Of a stretch of DNA of 64,000 nucleotides, positions 50,301-62,300 are shown in pieces. The first letter of the stretch is position 1. Every line of letters starts with the position of its first letter. The position numbers and the translations under genes are program-made. This DNA comes from Kryptolebias marmoratus (taxonomy: Eukaryota; Chordata; Actinopteri; Cyprinodontiformes; Rivulidae). The DNA lies in the NCBI RefSeq assembly GCF_001649575.2, contig NC_051441.1, forward strand, positions 12,693,913-12,757,912. The letters run 5' to 3'. Under the pieces are notes generated by a model. It had not been told where the DNA came from. It worked only from the letters and a program-made list of their open reading frames with translations, and did no database searches.

Positions 50301-53300
50301 TTCTGGTTAGACTATTTTAGTCTGATAAGAGGAGAGAGGCTGTCATACAATCCTTCAGATCCACTGTAATCTACCTCTGAACAGCAGATTAACTCTCCCA
50401 CTGTGGACGGAGGGATTCTGAAGCTTTGCTGTGTTAGAAAAATGCATGTGTAAACACTGATGCGGGAAAAAAGCACAAAGATGCATTTAGACGTGCAGAC
50501 TGCCATGCATTTTTAGCCGAAAATTCAACAAGTGTGAACACAGAAACACACACATGTACCTGTCTTTGAAGAAGCGTCGAAATCCAAAGGCGATGAGTTT
50601 TAGTACAGCCTCCAGCACAAACATGGAGGTAAAGAAGTAGTTGCAGTACTTGAGGGCGAGATCCAAAGACTGAAAGGAGAAAATAAAAAATAGCATGTGA
50701 GTGTGTATGTGTGTACCTAACTGTGCTATCAGCAAACTGGAATGGTTCCAGTTGTTTCTGGAGTGAAATCAAAAGTGCTACAGGCCAATTCAGAGCATTC
50801 TCCTTTCACACCAACACAAACACACATTAGGTCCCCTAACAAATACACACTTCAGAGGTGAGTGTTCTAACACTGGAGCGGCGAACATGCTGTAATTGTT
50901 TAAAAACCCCGGCCTGGGATTCTGTTTCTGTGGAGGATATAGTGTCTTATGAAGAGCTGTGTGTTCTAACAAGTGGGAGGCTGCCAAATGTCAGGACCAA
51001 CAACTGACAAATACAGCCAAGACCTGTGATATTTATCTGATGCTCGGTCAGTTTGAGCAGGCCCGCTCCATTTTAAAGGTCAAACGGGTGTCTTATCTCA
51101 GGATAATCACTTTTCTCTTCCTCAACAAAGTGCTGCCAGGTTTCTGAACCTCCGTTCGCCACACAGAAATGGGCAGAGACACAAAATGTACAGCTAAGAC
51201 CGGTCTGACAGCAGCCATGTCAAAAACAGCAGCGGCGCAATCATGGCTCTTTGTTGGAGCTGGGACACAGTGTCAATGTGGTTGACTCGTCAAAAGCATA
51301 TAAAAAAAGGGTGAAAAAGATTCTTTACTTTATGAAAGGATGGAAAAAAAACACCTAACCTGTTTGCAGAGACGGATAATAAATGTAAACATAGAACTTC
51401 AGCTGTTTGATGACTTCACTCGCACCTCTTCCACACACTCATCAAGCACAGCTCTTTGCACCAACAGGTAAAGATTTCTCATTACGTGAGGTTGATTGTA
51501 GTGCTCCAAGGACATTGTGATCACATTGATACAGATGATGAAGGTGATGATGAGGTCCAGGTAGTGGTTTGTGCAGAGTGTGTGGATCATCAGGCGCATG
51601 TTGCCATAGCTGGAGTAGTAAGGCAGCTTCTGAGCCTCTGTTAGAAAAAAAGAATATACACTAATGACATTTTTATTCACTTCAAAGAAAACCTAAACCA
51701 GTTCCAAAGTCCTTTTGCTGTTAGAAAGGTCAGTAAATTACCTCATGTACTCTGGTAATTATACTATAGGTGACATCAGAAAAGTTGAAAAAAATGAATC
51801 ATCGTAGAACTGATTCAAATTGCAAAGCTCATTAGTAATTATGCAAAGGTGAGTAAAACACAATTTGGCGTCAGGTTTGATTGCTCTACATACTAATATG
51901 TGGAGGGATACCAAAACAAGTGGGATATCTGAGCACTTTAGGTTGTGTATCAGTATGTTAAGACAGACATCTAAGACAGGATTTGAAGTGCCTCCCCGTC
52001 TTTTTGTTTTACTCCACTTTTCTGTACTTCTATTCGGTAGCTCTTTTTTAAAATTCCAATCCAGCTTTTAGTCTTTTTCATATTACATTTCCAGACATCT
52101 ATCTTACTCCTCCTCTTCTTCTCCATGCGCCGTTGCCGCTTCTCCTCACGCCTCTTGGCCTCCTCCACCTCCTGATGCTGCCGGCACTTGTGGAAGTTTT
52201 CCACCACCACCCCGACAAACATGTTCAGGACAAAGAAGCTGACGATGAGGAGGAAGGAGATGAAATATAGCAGCATCCATGGGTTGTTGTTGGTTACCGG
52301 CTAGATTTTTGGCAATGCAATATATTTATTTTGGTGTTTTCGCATGACAATTTAATGTAGAATGGCATGATGAAAAAGAGAGAGAAAAAAATGTTAAAAA
52401 GGAAACAAAAGCATGAATATTTCCATGAGATATTTCCTTAATATATTGGCTAAGATTTATCCACGTGAAAGCTGTTATTTATTAGTTTATTTGCAGATAC
52501 CTGTTGGTCAACACCCACTGCATCCAGGCCGTGGTACATGATGTTGACCCATCCATCCTTGGAGGCGAGCACAAACAGGGACATCAGGGCCTAGATAAAA
52601 ATGGTTGGATAAGAGATGTTAGCATAAAAAAGTCAATCACACTGCATGACAATTCCAGTATGTAAAAAAAACAAAACTCTATGACCCTGACCTGTCCCAA
52701 GTTGTCAAAGTTGTACTTATGATGGACCCACTTGTAGGTGGCTAGCAGACAGTCAGACTTGTTGGTGATGTTTTTAACATCAGGGCCGAGACAGTAAAAA
52801 AATTTGCCTTTAAATAACTGTCAACAGAGAAAAAAAAAAAAAAAGCTTTTGATATCATCTTATTTATACAAGACAGAAAAATGTGTCGTTGTATATGTCG
52901 TGATATGTGGTGATGTAAAAAGCAGAATTGCATTTAAACAGAAAAAGACCCTAAAACTTTGTGGAATTCAAAATTAATGAGACAAAGTTTGGGGAACAAG
53001 AGGAGCCTTACAGCCTCATGACACTTTTCTGTGTTTGCAGATTAAGAAACGTGACTTTAGGAAATAATGTGACAAAATCACCTCTTTTCGTATTTGATAC
53101 TCTAGCTTAGCATGATCTTCAACACCAAGTTGTCATTGATGAGGTGATGTTGTAAGGCTAATTTCTTCCAGCTATGTATCTCAAACACAAGGCAACTATG
53201 CCAAAGTGTGATGGGAATATTTTGAAAAATGCAGTGTTAGAAACTCCTTTGGAAACAAACAGATAGGGCTTTTAACAATATGCTTACAGCACGAGGGTTA

Positions 53301-56300
53301 ATGACAGCCATGCTGTACTGCCCACCTGAACTCCAAGGATCCCAAAGATGATGAAGAATGCACAACAGATCAGGACAATGTTGCCGATAGGTTTTAGAGA
53401 CGTGATGAGAGTCTCCACCACCAGCTTCAGCCCCGGAGCTCTGCTAATTACCCTAAAAAGATGAGAAGACAATAATAATACAGAAAAGATCAGTGGAACA
53501 ATATAAAGAGATGATAAAAAATACACACTAAAATGCTTTTTTACAGTGCCTATTTTCTACTTGTACACAATGCTTGGATTGATGCATATCATTGTTTTAT
53601 TATAACAGCTTTCAAATTGCACTGATTAGTTGAAGAATTGTTCACGAGGGAAAACACGGCTATTAAGGAAAATACAATTATTCAATCAAGTTGAAATTTT
53701 CTGCTTCCTGCTGCAATTATTAAATAAATGGATAAATAAATGGATGTTGGATGTGCTTGAGCACAAAACCTTGCTCAGCAATTATAATTATGATTATTAT
53801 TATTTACATTTTTAGATTTGTAAAGATCAAACTGTAGGGGGAAAAAACAGGGTGCTGCCAAAGAGGTGGCTATTCAAAGGAGAATTGAACTGAATAAATA
53901 AACATAAATTATGACTTTTAAATGGTGTCTGTGGATTAAAAGGTTAGTTAGATGGTTAATCATCTGACTGCAATCATACTAAGTCCTGGACATCATATAT
54001 GCATCTGATTATACAGTTCATTCATCAATGTATGATTTAATTAGGCCTCCTTGATATTTTACTTTAGATTGATCTTAAAAGTCAGACAATGACTCAGTTA
54101 TATTTCACTTGAATTACTTTTTTTTGCTTTGTTTTACAGTTTAACATCCATCCATCCATCCATCCATCCATCCATCCATCCATCCATCCATCCATCCATC
54201 CATCCATCCATCCATCCATCCATCCATCCATCCATCCATCCATCCATCCATCCATCCATCCATCCATCCATCCATCCATCCATCCATCCATCCATCCATC
54301 CATTCATTCATACCTGCATACAGTTAATCATAATTCACCAAAAAATGTTTCTTTACTTGTTACCCAAAGTTTTTAGACAGCATTGGCTAATTCAGAATGA
54401 GCTCACACATCAACAAAAATGTAGGTTTATGCATTAAAATTGCGCTCGTATTACATTAAAAGTGAAAATGTGTAACGCTTCATCTGCCAGGCGTTGATGT
54501 TTACCTGAGGGGACGCAGTGTTCTGAGCAGCCGGAGAACCCGGAGCACACCCAGTATCTTTGCCCCTCCCGCCATAGACACAACAATATCAATCAAAGAC
54601 ACAAAAACCAGGAATCCATCCAGAACGTTCCAGCTGCTCCGCAGATAAGCCTGTTCGCCCACATACAAACCCATGGAAACAACCTGCCGATGAGAGAAAA
54701 GCCCGAAAACAATATATTACAACATGGACTTTGCTTGCCATAGCAGGGCAACTTGAATTCAATAGAAAGTTGTATGTTATCTTTTTGTGATCCAACTTTT
54801 TTAAATTAAACTGTCAAATGCAAAGAATACAGTCGGTAAGCAAATAAAAAGTTTATATTGAAGAAGTAGAAGAAAGAAAAGACAAGATATATATAAAACT
54901 GCCTCCATCAGCAGTAAGACACCAACCTCAGCAACAATAGCTGTTCCCTTCATCTAAAACCCCATTTACACGTCTGCTAAGGGAGTATCCAAAACAGACA
55001 CTGACTTCTTTTTAAATGGACTCAGTTTGGAGAAATGGAGTTTATTTTTGACCAGATGGACAAACAAACAGCTTGTCCAAACAGGACCAAAACCAAAGTG
55101 GATTGTTGCTGTCTTAAAATAACTCAACCATTTCATAGCATGTTCATTCAATTGATATTTTAGAAACTTTTACATCCATGTCAAGTATAGTTACGTTATG
55201 TTAAGGTGTTATTTACATCGATTTCTGTGGTTATTTGCAAGTCAATCAATCAATCAATCAATCAAATTTTATTTGTATAGCACATTTCAGCAGCAAGGCA
55301 TTTCAAGGTGCTTTACATAATTAAAAAACAAAATAAAAACAGCATGTGACAATGAATAAACAGTAAGAAAGAGACAAACATCAAAAACCCGCACTCTAAC
55401 CCTANNNNNCACTCTAACCCTAATTTAGCCATAAGCAACTCTAAACAGGTGGGTTTTAAGTTGAGATTTAAAGGCACCCAGTGTTTCAGCTGTTTTACAG
55501 TTTTCTGGAAGTTTGTTCCAAATTTGTGGTGCATAGAAACTGAAAGCTGCTTCTCCTCGTTTGGTTCTGGTTCTGGGCAAGTGCAAAAACCAGCAGCATC
55601 AGCTGGTTGTAGAACTTCTGGTTAAGCCTGGGTCACTTCCAGCAGGAATATCAAAGTATTTCTTCCAGAATAACCAATCTACTGCAAAACTGATGGTGGT
55701 GTGGTTGACAAAATAGCGTTTGCATGAACCGTTAGGAAATTTTTGATATTGAAATTGTTTAAAGAAGACAGCAATTCACATTGATTTTGTTGCAACTCAA
55801 ATTAGCTGTTGGCTCGTCAGCTCGGTCAGAACTAATTAGTTTTTGTTTAAACTGAGGTCATTAAAAGGGCTAATTACAACAGTTAACCCCACTTCTAAAG
55901 ATCTGACTTGTCACTTTAAAAAGATCACATCATGTTCCCTGCTGTAATTATGACCCCAAAGCCAATTCCTTCGTCTTTGGTTCATAAAAAAATAAAAAAA
56001 TAAAGTGACGATGTTTCCCTTTATTAATATAAATAAAACTATAGCTGGACGAATGGAAGTTGTACCAACATTGTAGTTTTCATGCACACAGATGGATACT
56101 GTGGCTTGCAAAGCAGCAGTGGGAGCATTATGCCTGCTTAGGCAAAAATCTGCCACTGACATTTGAAGTTGTTTGCCAAATGTTCGGTAAAGCTTAAAGG
56201 GACCATGAGGGGGCGAGCAAATCTCCAATTGGTTGAAAGATCAGTGCTTGGCAAACATGCAAGGTCTGAACGCCAAAATGTTAACTGCCCTCAACGATAA

Positions 56301-59300
56301 AAAGTAAACTGAGCATGCAGCATGTTTTTCAAGTTTGCAAATAAGAATTTGAATCCACAGCTTCTTGTAATGTCTAAATTTTCTGCAGAAAGCAAATGAA
56401 GAATTGTGCTATATAATAAATATTAGCAACATTGGAGGAACTGATTTTATTTTGCAAATGCAACAATGTGCCTGGAGATGCCAAAAAGAGCTGATCAGTT
56501 CTCCAATCCTGCTGTGTTGTTTGTTTATTTTGGCTGCATCTTATACACAACTCTAAACCCAAAGATAGAATCCTGTGGAGAAATTAACGTTGCACAGGCA
56601 AACACATCGACACACATTATGGACATACACAAGATTCAGACACAAGGGGATACATGTACTGCTCGGCCAGGGGGCTGACAAGTCTGTGGCTCCTTAACGG
56701 ACTGAGATTGGTTAATAATTAATTTTAGGAGTACATAATTGATGGCCCACTTAAGCCAGAGCCTTTCCCAGAGAAAACAGAGACGGCGCGGGAAGCAGGG
56801 AAGGGAAAAAAGATAAAAGAGAAAGAATGGAGAAACAAACAGACTGGGAGTCTGAAAAAGGAATGGTGAGAACAGAGGTACCCTAAAGAAGCTGACACAC
56901 AGACTTAAAAAAAGAAGAAAGAGAGACAGAGGGTTGGCAGAGTGCTGGACTACGTCTCTAAAACTAGACTAGCCACTAATTAGTGACATTGCCTAATTAC
57001 GCCATTCTCCAAAGGAACCGAGAAAAAGAAAGAAAAGACAGGAAGAGGATGAGCTGTGAGAAGAAAAGTCAGTTCAGAGACATACAATCTGGATAAGACG
57101 GGAGGAGACTGACAAACAAGAGAGAGAGAAAAAAAAAGACAACTCTGTGTGGGGTCTGTGTCCGTAATAATAGAGAGACAGGTTGTAAAACATTACCTTG
57201 AGAGTCATCTCGCCCACAAATATGGCTGTAAAGATGTAGTTGGAGATGGTGAGAAAGACACGTTCCTGCATGAACAGAATGGAAATGAAGAGAGTCCTGA
57301 GTGTCGGAAACACAAAATGTGCCAATAAGGGCTTTTAAACCTTCTTTACTGCACCTTTTAGATAATAAGGCCGAATATAGCCTCGGAGAAAACTGTTATG
57401 GCATAAAAACTCACAGAAAGACAGGCATTTTAGGTGGATTTACCAGGCTGCCCTGCAGTATCTTGGGCCTCTCCAGAGCCACTGTGATGCAGTTGGAGAA
57501 GATGAAGACCAATACCACGTAGTCAAACAGCTTATGGGCTATGATGGACTGGCACATCAATCTGAACCTGGCAGGGGAGAAGATAATGAAAAGGAATACA
57601 TGGAGAAGTTTAAATTCAATAAGTATTGTGAAACTGCTTTTTTGTACAGTATTGTGTTGTATTTTAATGTGTCACTGTATATCGTATCAATCTGTATCTG
57701 ATTATGGTGTATCATATCATGTCATAAAAACTGATACAATTGGTATTGACCTAAATAAGACGACCATGGAGGGGCCCACTGTGCTTAAATACAATATCTT
57801 TCCAATCTAAATGGGAGCCAGCTCCCCTGATTTTGGATAGGAGCTTCCTTACATCTCAGAAAATTAAGTCTTTGTTTACATTTCTTCTAATTCAAATCAA
57901 ATTACACGAACGGCGCTCGCAGATGCCTCCTGTGAGCCACGGTCTGCTGGGAGAATAGAACAGAGGGATATGAAAGAAAAGAACGAGGGAGGGCTGATGG
58001 CACAAAGAGATGGGACATCCAGAATAAACAGTGAATATGCATTAGAAAGAAAAAAAAAGCAAGTGACAGGGTATGCTGCCAGGAAGCAATTAAATATTTT
58101 GATTCAAGTGTTTATTGGAATGGATGAAAAGAATAAAAAAAAATCCAAAGATGAAAACGAATCAACAAGAAGAGAATTTATTTTGATTCTAAATGAAACA
58201 CGTGTTTAAATGGCTTTTATTAAAATACTCAACTGTGTCTAATTAATCCTCTTCTTGCAGATTTTGACACAGCACTGTAATGTAATGCGTAACTTGATGA
58301 ATTGACTTTCTTATTAAAAATCTGCACCCTGAAGCCTGTCTCTTGCTGTTTCACAGAAAAAGTGGCTGTTAAAAAAAATCCCATTCTTTGCAACAACAAT
58401 CAATGCTCTAATGAACTTCATTTTTGCAAAAGCTTGGCAAACTGTCCATTCTATTATCGAGGTAGGAGATATTGACTGGTAATCCATTTTTAATACAGTG
58501 TTGATGAGATTCATTTTGTGGACAACTAATGCTTCTAATGAATGTATTAATGTAGTGCCGGCAACTCTGCCCTTCGTACATGAAAATGAATAAATGCAGA
58601 GGTAAAAACTTGTTTGCGCTGGTTCACAGAGATATACTAAGTTTATGATCACAGTTTAGATTATTATGATTTGTTGTTTGTTGTAAAAAAGCATCAACAG
58701 AAGAGTGTGAAAAAAACATTTCAAGTTTTTGGATCGCGTTCATCCATCCATCTATCCATTTTCTTGACCCGCTTTGTGAATAAAAAAAACAAAACAAAAG
58801 TTTGACATTTATCACAGTAGCGCTCTGTAAATCATTTACTGTATTTGTTAGGTAATATGAATCTACTGAAAAATATAGAGCTTATGGCGTATCTTATAAG
58901 AAATGTGGCATGGACAGAAGAAATGACCTTTGATATGGATGTTTTTGATTCTTTTAATTATTGCCTTTTTTCCAACTGTAGTTGAGTTATAAAAAAACTG
59001 TTGTATTTTAAAAAGGTAAACAAAACAAAGAAAAGAAAAGAATTTTGTATTTTTGGTATTATTTGGTATAAATAAAGATATATTTTTAATTGTTTCCATT
59101 TTATTCAATTTAAATCATGTTATTGATGAACTGATGGGTGACCAGGAAGTTCTGCGAAGCGCAGAACATGTTGAAGAGATAATGGCAGCTCACTTGTTCT
59201 GTGGGGAGAAAAGGAAGACGGACCAGTCCTCTCTTGTCTCGCACCAGTCCGGTCTGTATGCTTCTAACATCTTCTGGATGCGGAAGCACAAACTCTGCGA

Positions 59301-62300
59301 GGAACACACAAATCAGAGCACATGACGACACACACGCACACACCTAAGTAGAGTCACACAGAAATCAAAAGAAAGTGCTTCATATTTATTTACGCAAGTG
59401 CAACAGCTTGGACCAACATTAATATCCGTAACCTACCTAACGCCCCTTGTCTAAATAGTCCTTTCTCATCAACCTCATTTTGTTCATGCACAGGCCTGTT
59501 TACACCGAAAACAATGATAAGGACAAAGATACAAGGACCAGGTGATAGTGGCAATATAATTTACACAAAAGTACATAAAAAATCAGACACAAGAGAGCAA
59601 GAGATTATTACTTATGTAAAAATCTTGTTCTTCAACCTTAGAGCAAGTGGTTTGTATGTTGCTAATCCTTAAACCAGATTGTGTTTCTTTGTATCTTTGA
59701 AGATGCTCTCAGTGTATTAGGGACACTTGTCTTCATCAGTGCAATTGAAACTGTGTATCATTAGGAAACAGAAAGCAATTAGACTTTAAGTAGCTCCCTT
59801 AAAAAGACACAAAAAGTGACTCACATAATCAATGTCATCATCCAGGTCCTCCTTGTCCTTGTTGCGCGCGTTAACCTGGGGGAAGACATCAGTTATCAGG
59901 TGGCTGACAGGGTTTTCCCCTCTGGTCTGAGGCGTCTGCCGTCTTAAAGGCAGCTGTAAGTGTGACAGCGGGGTCTTCCCGTTGCAGTCCTGGTGAACTC
60001 TTTCGAGGTCACCACTGCTGCTGATAACCAGCCCCCCAGAGAAGCTCTTTTTTCTGTGGTGCAGCAGGTGGTGTGGATCTTGGGGTCCAGCCGGAACCTG
60101 CAGGACGTGGGGGAACTCCAGCGAGAGGGCTCGGCGGTCCCGGCGAGGTGCGAAACATCCGTGGAGATTCGGAGGGGGAAGCTGGAGACAGTGGGATGCA
60201 ACAGCAGGGGGAGAGAGAAGAGACTCCTCCTCATCTGGATGGATATGATGGAGGTGGTGATGCTGAGGGGATGAGGAGGCACGGGGACCACGAATGCGAA
60301 GGCTTCCTCCGACCACCTGTCCAAGACCCCCGAGGCCGTAGCCATAGAAGGGCCTTGTGGACGTAGGAGTGAAGGCAGGACTGGCAGTAGGAGATGAGGA
60401 GGAGCAGGGTCGGCCTCCCAGGCTGCTCCAGCTGGAACGACGAGCCCACAAGGGGTGAGGCTGGGGGTGGAGCGGACGGCCCCAGTTGTGGTAACCTCGA
60501 CCTGGATACTGAGAGAGAAAACCTTTGAAGCTGACGAAAATTCATTGTGATTTCGTAAATATGGTCTTCAAAAGATAAAATAGAAAATCAAATAGTTCAT
60601 CAAAAGAGCTGTGTATTGTGATGAACTATCACTTTCATATTTCCTATTATTTTACATAGTTTATTCCATACAATTGCTAATAGCTAACCTATTTAATCTT
60701 TGACCTCCCAGCCCCTTCCACTTACCATAGCCCTCTTCTCAAGGTCAGCCCTGCCAAGAGAAATTACACTATTCTTTCTTGAGCCAAGCGAAAAGGTCAA
60801 CTTCTCTCCAGGAAACAGACCAGCGGGCAACATAGATGGGTCCAGATGCCCATTCGGGGTTAGGGTACAAATTTTGGGGTCTGCCAAGAGAAGGAAAAGG
60901 TGGGGAAGCAAGCAAAAACATGAACAATGCTGTTAAGAGTAGGTGAGGAGAAAAAGTGGAGAAAAAGCTGTCAAAGCAAGAAAGAAGAAAGTAAGAAGTA
61001 ATAAATAAGCCCCATGCCTCCCTTTGTTTGTGTTTCCTCTGTTGCTACCGTGAAAATCGAACTCACTCCATCACTATACACAATAAATGTCCTAAAACGA
61101 TGTTATAGCCACCTCCAAGGGGCAAAGGCAGGTTTAATTTACAATAAATTGCCTTACAGAAGGCAGAGAGAAACTCATAATAGTGAAACAAGGGGGTCTC
61201 TGCCAGTGGTTTATCCATTTTTTGACTGTATCTTTTGGTGGAACTACTCTTCATAAACTTTAATGTTTCAAATGTGCTTTTTTTCATGCAATCTGACATT
61301 TAAACGGTGCATTTGGACTGAGGAGAACTGCGATCAGACATCATCAGACGCCTTCCTAATGCCTTGGTAAATACGGCTCCATACAGCAGGAGTCTATGGC
61401 CGATTCTTAGTGGGTTCGTTCCTGCTCTGTCAGCAGAGATGAGAGGAGACGAGCAGATGAAAAAGGTGCACCGAGTATGTAGTAAATAAAATGTGTTGGG
61501 CTTACATTTCAGCTAGGAAAATGGTGCTTAATGAGGCTTGCTGTGACTTTGATGCTTCAGAAAAAAAAGACTGATAAGAGTTTAAATTTATATATGTAAT
61601 TTCAAATTCATTAAAAGTAGCTTTCCTTAAAGGAATGAATATTGCCCACTACCTTGCATGTGAAGTTTTTAAACAAAGCTCTATAGGTGGGGATGTCTCT
61701 CACCTTATATCACACCAAATCTTAGCTCAATATCTGTAAAACTGACCACATTATAGGCATTTTTGTGTTTGCTAAGGTCAGTTAGCTGTGGCAGCCATCT
61801 TTAATTAGGCTGACTTCATAAGTTAATCTGTTGTAGATGTATATGCAATTATTATTTTCTGTGAGTGTAATTAAAATCTGTCCAGTGGTTCATAAGGTGT
61901 GTTGCTAACAATTAAACAAACACACACACACACACCCTATGATCGTCTGTATTTCATGATGGCGGGCAATAAGCATATATTTTGTTCTTAATGAGCGAAA
62001 CTCTACACTCTACACAAGCATTTCTATTTTAAAACTAGTAGTTTAAAAGAAGTTAAACAACAAGTTTGTCATTGTAAAATACTCCATTTACACTGTTTGG
62101 AAAGGACATCCATTATCCTGTCAAAAATGGTTGTCTAATTTCTGAGGTGAGAAAAAAAAAAATCTAAATAAACACTGCAAAGTTGTTGGAGGCTTTCATA
62201 CCCGAGAGGTGCAGGGAGTCTTTTTGCTTGTCGTTCTCGTCAAAATTACAGGAAGACCTGTCATCGTCCGAGTAAGAGCGGTTTGCATCACCCTGTTGAA

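Larger units (their letters stand above)
54684..57196 (-). other. cacna1i: cacna1i intron (2.5 kb)
   Basis: Holds foldback arms near 54985-55190 and 55790-55925, an interspersed repeat with an assembly gap (55235-55690) and AT-rich filler. No further exon recognised. Confidence 0.65.

Noticed and set aside
51971..52107. Basic extension of the III-IV linker beyond the GTAAGA donor
   Set aside because: Reading on gives no family similarity, whereas splicing restores the conserved RRKAQ-LPYY junction.
54094..54437. Open frames of repeated MDGW or SIHP residues on either strand
   Set aside because: Pure translation of the (TGGA)n array; no gene context.
59110..59193. Apparent coding continuation [12 protein letters not shown] after the pre-IIIS1 exon
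   Set aside because: It is in a different frame from the exon and only superficially resembles the IIIS1 sequence; the true IIIS1 exon is at 57444-57567.
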